From the NCBI RefSeq assembly GCF_032818155.1, contig NZ_CP102590.1, positions 372,001-436,000 on the forward strand: a stretch of DNA of 64,000 nt. Direction: 5' to 3'. Origin of the DNA: Niallia taxi (GTDB taxonomy: Bacteria > Bacillota > Bacilli > Bacillales > Cytobacillaceae). This document shows positions 9,014 through 16,972 of this stretch, one piece after another. Position 1 is the first letter of the stretch. Every line of letters begins with the position of its first letter. The notes beneath the pieces were generated by a model, which saw only the letters and a program-made list of their open reading frames with translations, was not told where the DNA came from and searched no databases. Both the position numbers and the translations under genes were made by a program.

Positions 9014-9253
9014 ATGTCCTTGTCCATATTACAAAAAATCACCCTAATTCTAAGTATTATCGGTGCCATCAACTGGGGCTTAATCGGCTTCTTCCAATTT
9101 GATCTTGTCGCAGCCATCTTTGGTGGCGAGGATGCCGGAATGGCGAGATTTATCTTTATTCTTGTAGGAATTTCTGGTCTTATTAGTATTAGTATTTTAA
9201 ATAATAGTAGAACAAGCCTGGAAGCTGGGCGCAGCTACACTACAAATCACTAA
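9014..9253 (+). CDS. DUF378 family small membrane protein (YuzA-like)
   Basis: A 79-residue membrane protein with two predicted helices (about 7-28 and 43-63). The signature INWGLIGFFQFDLVAAIFGG is the DUF378 family core found in YuzA-type proteins. The ribosome site AGGAGG is well placed. It is probably a single-gene unit under the SigB-like promoter noted upstream, which would make it a general-stress membrane protein. The molecular function of the family is unknown. Confidence 0.85.
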   Translation: MSLSILQKITLILSIIGAINWGLIGFFQFDLVAAIFGGEDAGMARFIFILVGISGLISISILNNSRTSLEAGRSYTTNH

Positions 9254-9348
9254 TGTTTTCGGAGTTGGTATGCTTGCCAGCTCCTTTTCATGCATTCATG
9301 CAAAAAGACATCCAGCTGGATGCCTGATTTTTTCCTTATTTATATGTA

Positions 9349-9543
9349 TTAACGAACTTCTAAAGCCTCTTCATTCGTAACTGGTCCATCCATTTCATTG
9401 ATGATTTCAAGCATTTCTGCTCTTAGCTCCTCCCATTCGTTTAAGGGCAGTGCTACAATTTTTTTCCCGTTAGCATTCTCATTTACTCTTTGTGCTTGAT
9501 CAATCCAACGCCAAACTTGAAATAAAAATTGTCTATCCTTCAT
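9349..9543 (-). CDS. Small hypothetical protein (64 aa)
   Basis: A 64-residue cytoplasmic protein rich in Glu and Trp (VWRWIDQAQRV and LNEWEELRAEM) with an AAAGGAG ribosome site at ideal spacing before the ATG. No domain is recognised and it has no obvious operon partners. The strong ribosome site and biased amino-acid composition support a real gene. Function unknown. Confidence 0.6.
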   Translation of the reverse strand: MKDRQFLFQVWRWIDQAQRVNENANGKKIVALPLNEWEELRAEMLEIINEMDGPVTNEEALEVR

Positions 9544-9691
9544 TATTGCATCTCCTTTATGAGTTATTGACCCCTTACTATATACAATAATTCTGTGCGC
9601 AATTCTTAAATACCTCTAGCTTAATAGAAGCTTTACAAAATATTAAAAAAAGAGAAAAAGCTAATGCTTCTCCTCTAATTTATATTCCTTA

Positions 9692-10753
9692 TTAATGTCG
9701 CTTATGCAGCCAAAGTACACCGCTTTTTGCCAGTCTTGGCAATAGTCCTGTAAATGACTTTTCGAACATGTTGCCGAAGCCGTCGTTTTTACCAAGTGAA
9801 CCTAAAGTACCGCGCAGTTTAATCTCACCTGGCGCTTTTGGCTCTCTGCCTGATAGAATATCATACAGGATATTGGCAATTTGTTCTCCTTGGTGCTGTG
9901 CTAATTGTCCGCTTGGCGAGAAGGTCGATGACGCGCAATCCCCAACAATATATACAGTCGGTTTGTCTGGAACTTGGTGGAATTGATTGACGACAATCTT
10001 TTCATATCTGTCCTTTTCAAACGGCAGCTCTCTTACTAAACGGTTCGGTCTTACGCCTGCCGTCCAAAGTGTTACATCTGTTAATGTACAAACGCCATTA
10101 TTACAGATTGCGCCTTGCTCCAAATATTCAACATTTGCATGATGAATAATATTTACATCGTTTTCCTTGAACCATTTTTCCACATATTGCTGAACCTTTG
10201 GTGCAAATGGACTAAGCACTGCACTTCCTCTGTCAAAAAGACTAATGTTTAAATCCGGGCGGCTTTCTCTTATTTCAGAAGCAACCTCTACCCCACTCAA
10301 GCCTGCACCAATAACGGCAACATGCTGATAGGACTTCAATTCATTCACTGCCAGAGCCGCTCTTCTCGCTTTAGAGATAGTCTGAACACTGTCTGAAAAT
10401 TGTTCTGCACCTTCAACATTGTGATAATTATCTTCACAGCCTAAGCCAATAATCAAATAATCATACGGAACTGTTTCGGTACTGTCTTTCATGACGATTT
10501 CATCTTTATCACTATCAATTTTAACTACTTCTCCCCAAACATAATCCACTTGGTCATGCTTAGGAAAATTCATTCTTACCTGTCTATCAGACACCGTTCC
10601 TGCAGCTAATGCATAAAACTCTGTCTTCAAACAATGGTACGGATTCCGGTCAATTACTGTAATTTGAACATCTCTTGGTAATTGTTTATTTAATAGGTCC
10701 TGCAGTATCTGGAATCCTCCATAACCTCCGCCTAATATTACTAGTTTCTTCAT
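9692..10753 (-). CDS. yutJ: NAD(P)/FAD-dependent oxidoreductase, NADH dehydrogenase-like (YutJ)
   Basis: A flavoprotein of about 353 residues in the two-dinucleotide-binding-domain family. It has an N-terminal FAD Rossmann motif LGGGYGG, the block RNPYHCLKTEFYALAAGT, a second nucleotide motif VIGAGLSGVE near residue 145 and the FAD-binding VGDCASS near 275. Overall it closely follows B. subtilis YutJ as I recall it, including the C-terminal GTLGSLGKN and LWLHKRH. The ATG at 10753 is chosen because AAGGTG lies in front; a longer in-frame start adds 21 unrelated residues. The C-terminal amphipathic helix of true NDH-2 enzymes is short here, so a respiratory role is plausible but not certain. 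Confidence 0.85.
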   Translation of the reverse strand: MKKLVILGGGYGGFQILQDLLNKQLPRDVQITVIDRNPYHCLKTEFYALAAGTVSDRQVRMNFPKHDQVDYVWGEVVKIDSDKDEIVMKDSTETVPYDYLIIGLGCEDNYHNVEGAEQFSDSVQTISKARRAALAVNELKSYQHVAVIGAGLSGVEVASEIRESRPDLNISLFDRGSAVLSPFAPKVQQYVEKWFKENDVNIIHHANVEYLEQGAICNNGVCTLTDVTLWTAGVRPNRLVRELPFEKDRYEKIVVNQFHQVPDKPTVYIVGDCASSTFSPSGQLAQHQGEQIANILYDILSGREPKAPGEIKLRGTLGSLGKNDGFGNMFEKSFTGLLPRLAKSGVLWLHKRH

Positions 10754-10928
10754 GTAAACACACCTTACCTTGTCAGCAAATTTAGATACATAATCAAAAC
10801 ATATAAAGTAAATCAAGCAATCTACTTAATTGTATCTGTTTCTGATATTTTCCGCAATTCCACTTTGGAAATAGTGTATTCCTTATATACTAGATTGTTA
10901 ATTACCGTTTAATTTTCAGCACCGTAAA

Positions 10929-11171
10929 TTACTTATCTGGCTTTTCACCCTCTTTTTCATCCATATAAGCCTGGAAACGTCCTTCCTCGCCAATTCCAGT
11001 ATCAATAAAATAATTAACTTTATTTGTATCTTGATCAACAATCGGTTTTACTGTATGTATCGGTTCTAATATTCCACCACCATACGGACGATTAGGAAGG
11101 TGCAGAAGTACATTTATATCCGTATCTGGGTCACAGTCTTGTAAAATCTCTATAAGTTCTTTTACCTTCAT
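10929..11171 (-). CDS. Small hypothetical protein (80 aa)
   Basis: An 80-residue soluble protein beginning MKVKELIEILQDCDPDTDINV, a start shared by many small proteins of phages and mobile islands in Firmicutes. It continues with a central beta-rich part and a charged Lys/Glu tail. The ribosome site AAGGAG lies upstream. It sits between the yutJ-like gene and an Mrr-like nuclease gene, both on the same strand, but the gaps make an operon uncertain. Function unknown. Confidence 0.6.
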   Translation of the reverse strand: MKVKELIEILQDCDPDTDINVLLHLPNRPYGGGILEPIHTVKPIVDQDTNKVNYFIDTGIGEEGRFQAYMDEKEGEKPDK

Positions 11172-11218
11172 TTGCTACTCCTTATTAATTGATGCGACAG
11201 CTTAAAGTACATATGGAT

Positions 11219-11746
11219 TTAAGCACTTTTCCTCATTTGAATCATCCACTTTATAAGTTTATCACGGTCAACTAAATCAACATTATTTGATTTAGCCAAT
11301 CCTATAGCGGGCTTAGTATTATAATTATTCGTTATAACCCAGCACTCATCTGCTTTATAATGACTTTTTGCCGCTGCAATTTCCTGTACAACTTTAATTC
11401 CTACTTTATTTTTATACCTTTTAGCTTGGACAATAATCTTTTTATTATTGCCATGCAAAACTAAATCAGCACCATAATCACCAGTTACCGGTGTTTTTTG
11501 AACGCTATATCCTTTAGACTTTAGTAACGTATATAAATAATCCTCAAACACGCTTTCTTTCATTTTATCAACATCTAAAATGCCTGATTTTTTCAGGTTA
11601 TAATACCTTATTAAATTCACTATAAACACTAATAGTAATCCCGTTCCAAAAAATACTAGCAATCCAATAGTTAAACCAGGATCTGCAGTTAACATCCCCC
11701 ACATCAGTTCAAAACTCATACCAAATGATTCTGAAAAACTTGGCAA
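11219..11746 (-). CDS. Membrane-anchored Mrr-like restriction endonuclease
   Basis: About 175 residues from the TTG at 11746, which has GAGGAG six bases upstream; an ATG at 11788 or 11719 is possible. One membrane helix (about residues 24-44) precedes a Mrr catalytic domain with GDYGADLVL (catalytic Asp) and IVQAKRYKNKVG (the QxK of the PD-(D/E)xK fold), then a helix-rich tail. Mrr-type nucleases cleave foreign or modified DNA. Membrane-tethered versions are widespread in Firmicutes and act alone. No methylase or specificity subunit is nearby, consistent with a modification-dependent or house-cleaning nuclease. Confidence 0.8.
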   Translation of the reverse strand: MPSFSESFGMSFELMWGMLTADPGLTIGLLVFFGTGLLLVFIVNLIRYYNLKKSGILDVDKMKESVFEDYLYTLLKSKGYSVQKTPVTGDYGADLVLHGNNKKIIVQAKRYKNKVGIKVVQEIAAAKSHYKADECWVITNNYNTKPAIGLAKSNNVDLVDRDKLIKWMIQMRKSA

Positions 11747-12052
11747 ACAAATCTCCTCATAATACAAATTACCTATACATAATATCACATTCCTCCCAAT
11801 AAATTTCTAATAAATAGAAATTTATACCAATATTTAACCACATATGTTAACAATACAAATATATCCATTGGTTACTTCCTGTTTTATGCCTAAAAAATTA
11901 AACTTTGCTATTACAAATTTGGTACGGGACAGAATTATTTCGATTTAATATGAACCAAAGAGATGCTTAAAAGGAAAGTGATAATATAAGATTACTAAAA
12001 ATGCGAATATTATTTGTTGCGCTGCTATGTCTTTAAAAATATCCAAACAAAA
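11747..12052. other. AT-rich spacer
   Basis: No gene, repeat or convincing promoter seen. It holds the upstream region of the Mrr-like gene and the 3' flank of the drug exporter. Confidence 0.4.
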
Positions 12053-12080
12053 AAGAGCGCCGAGTTTCCTCAACGCTCTT
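12053..12080 (-). terminator. Terminator of the DHA2 exporter gene
   Basis: AAGAGCG pairs with CGCTCTT, with a U-run on the minus strand (12045-12054). The stem ends just before the stop codon region of the exporter. Confidence 0.75.
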
Positions 12081-12088
12081 CCACCATA

Positions 12089-13555
12089 TTAAGCCTTCTT
12101 CTCCCCAGGCTTAGATCCTTTAATAAAGAAAGCTAACACGAAAGCAACTACTGTCAAGTAAGTGGCAACCATAAATGCATCATTGATTCCCATTACTGTT
12201 CCTTCCTTCGCTGCTTGTGCAATGCCTAGTTTATCTGTTTTCAGGATGTTATGCAGCTTCATCCAGTCTTCAGCATGGTTTGCACCTTGGTTTGTCATGA
12301 TTGATACGAAGAAGGCCATGCCGATTGCTCCGGCTACCATTCTGAATGTATTAACCATAGCTGTTCCATATTTATTCAATTTCAAGCCTAAATCATTAAG
12401 TCCTGCCGTAAAGATCGGCATCATGATTAGTGACATTCCTAACATTCTGATTGTATATACCCATAAGATGTAAGAGTAGCTAGTATGAACTTCTAATCTT
12501 GTTAATGCATATGTTGTCACCATTGTGATTGCCAAACCGATAACAGCAAGCCATCTTGCACCATATTTATCAAACAGCTTACCTGTAATCGGAGACATGA
12601 TACCCATAACGATTCCGCCGGGCAGCAGCATAAACCCTGCCTCTAATGCACTGAAACCGTGAATGTTTTGCATATAGATTGGCATTAGGATCATACCAGA
12701 GAACATCGACATTGTTACAGCAACATTAATGATTGTTGTTAATGTAAAGAGCTTGTACTTGAAGATTCTAAACTCCAATATTGGATGTTTAACAACAAAC
12801 TGGCGCCATACGAACAGAATAAGGCTGATTCCACCAACGATAAACATTGTTACTACTTCTGTTGATGACCAGCCTTTTGAGCCAGCTGTTGAAAAGGCGT
12901 ATAGTACTCCGCCAAATCCGATTGTTGATAAAATAACTCCTAATGTATCTAGCTTCGGTCTGCTTGTTTGTGTGACATTTTTCACGAAGAAAATTGCGAG
13001 AATAAAGTCAATGAGAGCAATTGGGGCAATAATATAGAATATAACACGCCAATTGTAGGATTCAATAATCCAGCCAGCCCATGTTGGACCGATTGCAGGA
13101 GCGAAGTTCATTGCCACACCGAAAATACCCATGGCGAATCCGCGTCTGTTTAGTGGGAAAATAGTGAAAATCACATTTGTAATCAATGGGAATAGAATTC
13201 CTGCACCGATTGCTTGTACGACCCGTCCAACGAGCATAATCGGGAATGTGCCAGCCATTGCACATATTAACGTACCAATCGCAAATACGCCGATTGAAAA
13301 TAAAAATAATTGCCTTGTCGTAAATCTCTCCATTAGGAAAGCTGTCACCGGAATAACAATACCATTTGTTAACAGAAATATTGTACTTAACCAGTTCGCT
13401 TTCACTGCATCAATGTGGAAATGTGCCATGATATCAGGCAATGCGACATTTATAACAGTCTGATTTAAAAACGCAACAAAAGCCCCTGCCAGCAAAACAG
13501 CAAAAATTGGTGTTGTACTAATAGGTTTTGTTGCAGATTTTGCCATAGTATTCAA
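12089..13555 (-). CDS. DHA2-family multidrug MFS transporter (LmrB/EmrB-like)
   Basis: A 488-residue integral membrane protein with 14 predicted helices. It has the DHA2 hallmarks LNQTVINVALPDI (motif D1), GRVVQAIGAGILFPL (motif C region) and LFDKYGARW (motif A-like loop). It exports drugs by proton antiport. The best start is the TTG at 13555, eight bases after AAAGGAG; an ATG three codons on is less well spaced. It is monocistronic, and no regulator gene lies next to it. LmrB of B. subtilis (lincomycin and puromycin export) is the closest recalled relative, but substrate range cannot be assigned. Confidence 0.9.
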   Translation of the reverse strand: MNTMAKSATKPISTTPIFAVLLAGAFVAFLNQTVINVALPDIMAHFHIDAVKANWLSTIFLLTNGIVIPVTAFLMERFTTRQLFLFSIGVFAIGTLICAMAGTFPIMLVGRVVQAIGAGILFPLITNVIFTIFPLNRRGFAMGIFGVAMNFAPAIGPTWAGWIIESYNWRVIFYIIAPIALIDFILAIFFVKNVTQTSRPKLDTLGVILSTIGFGGVLYAFSTAGSKGWSSTEVVTMFIVGGISLILFVWRQFVVKHPILEFRIFKYKLFTLTTIINVAVTMSMFSGMILMPIYMQNIHGFSALEAGFMLLPGGIVMGIMSPITGKLFDKYGARWLAVIGLAITMVTTYALTRLEVHTSYSYILWVYTIRMLGMSLIMMPIFTAGLNDLGLKLNKYGTAMVNTFRMVAGAIGMAFFVSIMTNQGANHAEDWMKLHNILKTDKLGIAQAAKEGTVMGINDAFMVATYLTVVAFVLAFFIKGSKPGEKKA

Positions 13556-13918
13556 TTGTATTTTCTCCTTTATTATTTCATTTATAAGTCAACTGAGAAC
13601 GACTGATAGTCAAATTCTAATATGCTCATAAAGAGAAATACTATACTAGTAGAATTAAAATTGGATTAAAATTTATTAAAATCTTTGTGAATCAGCTTAT
13701 AATTAGGAAATTTAGTTCTTACGCAGAATATTTCAGTTATGCTGCTAAAATCCCCCAGTCAACAAAAGATAGATTTTTGTTTGACATGGGAAGATCAATT
13801 TCTACAATTTACTCATCAATTTTTTTTGTCGAAACATCTTCCATAAAATCAGAAAACAACTAATATGTTTTTTTGGCTAAAATATTAAAATGTAAGTAGA
13901 TTGAGTGGTAAAATAAAA
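13556..13918. other. Upstream region of the drug exporter
   Basis: No gene seen. On the minus strand a TTGACT box lies in front of ACTTATAAAT with a suboptimal spacer, and two TTGAC copies are 21 bp apart, a possible promoter with a repressor site. The remainder is AT-rich without clear structure. Confidence 0.35.
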
Positions 13919-13941
13919 AACTCCCTAATTTTAAGGGAGTT
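13919..13941. terminator. Terminator (AACTCCCT stem)
   Basis: AACTCCCT/AGGGAGTT with a U-run on the minus strand, ending the gene at 13952-14671. A T-run on the plus side makes it potentially bidirectional. Confidence 0.8.
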
Positions 13942-13951
13942 AAATTTTTTC

Positions 13952-14671
13952 TTATTCAATTGTATCAGCTAAAACTGCAGGTAAAGTTATATCCCAACCA
14001 GCTTGAGATTCATAATTGTAAGATCCATAGACTTCTCCATATATAGTTACTACATCCTCTTCTACAAAGTCTGTTAGACCATCATATTCAACAAAGATAA
14101 GGTCGTTGGAATTCCATCCGAAGGAATCTTGGGTAACAGCTAACCTTATTTGTGTAAGGTCGTCGCCTTCCATAATTTGAATTATTTGCCCCTCATACTT
14201 AACGTATTCACCGGTATGACGGTCAGGGTTTTTCTTAAATTGGGCATATTCTATAGGTTGGGCATTAGCTTTCTTTTCTTCAGCTTCTTTTTTCGCCTTT
14301 TCCTCAGCCTTAGCAGCTGCCATAGCTTCTTCTTCTGCTTTAGCCTTAGCTTCTGCCTCAGCTTTTACTTTCTCTTCTTCAGCCTTTTTTGCTTCTTCTT
14401 CTGCTTGTTGTTTCTCCTCAGCTTCACGAACAGCCTTTTCTTCAGCGGATTCCTCGGAAGCTTTACTACTTGCAGATTCTGATGTTGTACTGTCTGAAGT
14501 TGCCCCAACAACAACTGCTGCAATAATGATCACTGCAAGAGACATAAGTGAATACTTAAATTTCTTTTTAGCCGTTCCGTTTTTCTTAACTAAAGCGAGT
14601 AAGCCCATGATTAAAAAAGTTATAAATCCAAGCATTCCTAGAAATGCTAATATACTTCCCAAAACTTCCAT
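13952..14671 (-). CDS. Membrane protein with Ala/Glu/Lys coiled coil and OB-like domain
   Basis: A 239-residue protein in three parts. Two membrane helices (about 5-27 and 42-60) come first, then a long charged coiled coil of EEAKKAEEEKVKAEAEAK type (about 75-135), then a folded C-terminal domain (about 140-239) whose blocks YAQFKKNPDRHTGEYVKYEG and DVVTIYGEVYGSYNYES match the tRNA_anti-like/OB-fold domains of Gram-positive secreted and prophage proteins. The C-terminal domain probably faces outward. It is a single gene with a terminator just downstream. It lies next to a decayed region and could be a remnant of an island. Function unknown. Confidence 0.75.
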   Translation of the reverse strand: MEVLGSILAFLGMLGFITFLIMGLLALVKKNGTAKKKFKYSLMSLAVIIIAAVVVGATSDSTTSESASSKASEESAEEKAVREAEEKQQAEEEAKKAEEEKVKAEAEAKAKAEEEAMAAAKAEEKAKKEAEEKKANAQPIEYAQFKKNPDRHTGEYVKYEGQIIQIMEGDDLTQIRLAVTQDSFGWNSNDLIFVEYDGLTDFVEEDVVTIYGEVYGSYNYESQAGWDITLPAVLADTIE

Positions 14672-15670
14672 TAAATATTTCCCCCTATTTTATATAATCA
14701 ATTAAACCGCTTACATTTTTTACAATTGATAATATTGTCTTTTTAAAAATTGCTTAGTATATAGATTGTATCTATAAAAGTATCTACCAAAAAATATATG
14801 TTTATTTACGATATATCCATTTTTTTCTTACATTTTAAGAATCATTTACTTATATTTTTCTCCCCCTGTGATTATCTTGTTGTTGCCTTCTTTTTTATAA
14901 TAATTCTAATTAAATACAAAAGCAATACTCTAGTACATAACAAAGTTTACCATTCTAATTTGCTATATTGCGCCAATTTTCTTACTATTTTATTCTAAGT
15001 GAGGTAGTTAAGCTTTAAGCTATTATAAAAATGGAATAAAAGAGGAGCAATTTATTAATAAAAGGAACAATAATACGCCAGGAGTTGGCCTTTAAGGGAT
15101 AATAAAATACTATCAATTAACTAGAAATAGTAAAGTTTTGGGCATAATTATTAAATGGATTGATGAACAATTTTAACAGATACTCGTTAAAAAAATGTAA
15201 ATAAAATGGTTCAAATGCTAACACCTTCGTATTTATACGAAGAAACTAAATATCCAACAAATTTACCTTATTTAGAACGCGCGATTTGGCGTATACAACA
15301 AAAATTTTGTGTTTGGATTTGAAAATCACCAAAAATTATAGGATAATGCGCTAATTATAAGTGTTTTACCGTTAGCAAAGATTGGTCTGTTACTAAAAAA
15401 TCCCGAGGAATATTTACACAGTTAGATCTATCAGCTGTCAAGTCAATTAAAGTGATATTCAAAGCACTAAAAAGGCGTTACCAGATGGAATATTGCGTTG
15501 TTCGTTGCTTACCTCCCTAATTATTGTTGTTCTCTTTTCTGGGAAAATAAAAAAACGCTGAATATTCAACGTTTTTTTCCTATTTTATTTTTTAGCTGTT
15601 AGATAGATGGGCTAAGAACATTAGTGCAATTTATACGTGTTTCCTCACTCTAACCAAACCATGCCTGATA
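14672..15670. other. Gene-poor 1-kb stretch with decayed-looking frames
   Basis: No intact gene. On the plus strand a 38-codon frame at about 15207-15320 reads like coding sequence (SYLYEETKYPTNLPYLERAI in part) and stops. In another frame LIISVLPLAKIGLLLKNPEE continues nearby, suggesting a frameshifted, decayed gene of unknown identity. A palindrome CTTCGTAT/ATACGAAG lies at 15226-15243. A terminator-like hairpin is at 15551-15577. Confidence 0.3.
15551..15577. terminator. Terminator-like hairpin
   Basis: AAAAACG(C)TGAATATTCA(A)CGTTTTT with T-runs on both sides. No intact gene ends here on the plus strand; it may have served the decayed frames upstream or the small membrane gene on the minus strand. 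Confidence 0.5.
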
Positions 15671-15997
15671 TTATCCCTTAATTATTATGGAGGTAATAAA
15701 AGCTACAAGAAAAGTTAAAATTAACACTACAGTTAAGTCCAAGTTAAAGAAAGTAGTGATAACTAGAAAAAATAATACTATAATTACTAAACAGGTTAGA
15801 CTTAGCAAAATACCTCTTTTTATAGGAACTACAAATAGATAGTTGGAGAAATAAACCATACCAAACATAAGAATTAGCAAAAACGGTATCGTAATAGGTG
15901 TTAACTCATCGGGCATAAAAAGAATTATTACTATTGGTAAGTATGTTAAAAATTTTTCTAATATTATATTACCTCGGATTATATTTATAATTCTCAT
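15671..15997 (-). CDS. Small four-helix membrane protein
   Basis: A 108-residue, strongly hydrophobic protein with about four predicted helices and a short Lys/Gly C-terminus. The ATG follows TAGGAGAGA at good spacing. I recognise no family. It sits between a decayed stretch and a broken immunity-like gene, the kind of place where small membrane immunity proteins occur, but nothing in the sequence proves such a role. Confidence 0.55.
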   Translation of the reverse strand: MRIINIIRGNIILEKFLTYLPIVIILFMPDELTPITIPFLLILMFGMVYFSNYLFVVPIKRGILLSLTCLVIIVLFFLVITTFFNLDLTVVLILTFLVAFITSIIIKG

Positions 15998-16059
15998 TCG
16001 ATTCTCTCCTAGTATGAATGTTTTGGAATCTGAAATCGCCTATCCTAATAACCTTATCT

Positions 16060-16283
16060 TTCTACTGTTAATCTTTTTATCGGCGAGAATTATTTTTTGT
16101 CCTCTATATTCGCTCCTAGTTTGTTCATTTCGCGTAAATGTGTTTTTTTTGGTCTCCATGTTCCTCTTAGTGGGACTTACTTTCAAGTTCTAGTAAAGCT
16201 TCTTCAGGAGATTCCATATCTTAATGAAAATACCCAGCTAGTAACTCAAAAACTGGGTTCTCCATTCTTATGGAAGATAACAT
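16060..16283 (-). pseudogene. Broken CdiI-like immunity protein remnant
   Basis: In one minus-strand frame the sequence reads ENPVFELLAGYFH, a TAA stop at 16223-16221, then DMESPEEALLELESKS before another stop. The pair YFHQD and PEEAL is characteristic of CdiI_2-type contact-dependent-inhibition immunity proteins, and the first stop sits exactly where the conserved Gln codon (CAA) is expected, so a single C-to-T change explains it. A further coding-like piece (HLREMNKLGAN) follows in another frame. This looks like a decayed immunity gene. Family recognition is from motif memory only. Confidence 0.4.
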
Positions 16284-16496
16284 AAAAACATTCTCTTATT
16301 ATTACATGTATAAATTTTCAGCCTATTGGTTTCCTTTAATTTTAACTTTAAAAGAAGTTTACCTAAACCTTAGTATTTAATATTTAGAACCAATGCTATT
16401 GCCACTGTACTACAAAATCACATTTCTCAAATGTATTTTTGAAATTCACCATATTTATATTAAAAATTGTATAAATAAGCCCAGTTAAAGATTGAA

Positions 16497-16835
16497 TTAT
16501 TCATCACTAGGAGCCCTCTCCAATAAATGCTCTTCATTATCCTTGTCTATAACAATGATATATTGATCTGTACCTTGCACAGAGTATATCTTGGAACCAA
16601 CCTCAAAGCTATTAGATTGATTATTCTCAGGCATTACATCTACTGGTGTCTCTTTTTCAATCTCTCCTATCATTTCACCCATTTTAATCCCTTCGTCTTT
16701 CACTGTTTCAGTTCCGTTATATTCCTTGTTATTAACTACAACGATCATGGCATAAGTAATATTGTCTGTTTGTCCGTTACACGCATTTAATAATATTGTG
16801 CTCATAATGAATAGAAAAATGGAGAATTTCCTCAA
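16497..16835 (-). CDS. Small putative lipoprotein
   Basis: A 112-residue protein with a lipoprotein signal (lipobox LNAC near residue 19) and a small beta-rich extracytoplasmic part with KIYSVQGTDQYIIVIDKDNEE toward the end. It starts at TTG behind AGAGGTG. The mature protein would be anchored on the outer membrane face. No family with known function is recognised, and no operon partner is evident. Confidence 0.6.
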   Translation of the reverse strand: MRKFSIFLFIMSTILLNACNGQTDNITYAMIVVVNNKEYNGTETVKDEGIKMGEMIGEIEKETPVDVMPENNQSNSFEVGSKIYSVQGTDQYIIVIDKDNEEHLLERAPSDE

Positions 16836-16932
16836 CTAGTACACCTCTGCTATCTGTAATATTATGCATATATTTTAATGTATTGCCACTAATATGTAAA
16901 ATATTAACAACGTATTCCCATATACAATAAAA

Positions 16933-16965
16933 AAGGACATATTAACATTAAGCTAAAATGTCCTT
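16933..16965 (-). terminator. Terminator of PAS histidine kinase
   Basis: AAGGACAT pairs with ATGTCCTT, followed by a U-run on the minus strand. It lies 8 bp after the kinase stop. Confidence 0.8.
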
Positions 16966-16972
16966 CCTCCTA

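Noticed and set aside
11219..11746. Full restriction-modification system
   Set aside because: No methylase or specificity gene is near the Mrr-like gene.
12162..13463. Several open frames opposite the drug exporter
   Set aside because: Antisense shadows without ribosome sites; the exporter is clearly the real gene.
14150..14482. 110-codon plus-strand frame rich in Phe, Leu and Ser
   Set aside because: It is the antisense of the Ala/Glu/Lys coiled-coil gene, whose repeated codons leave an open shadow frame.
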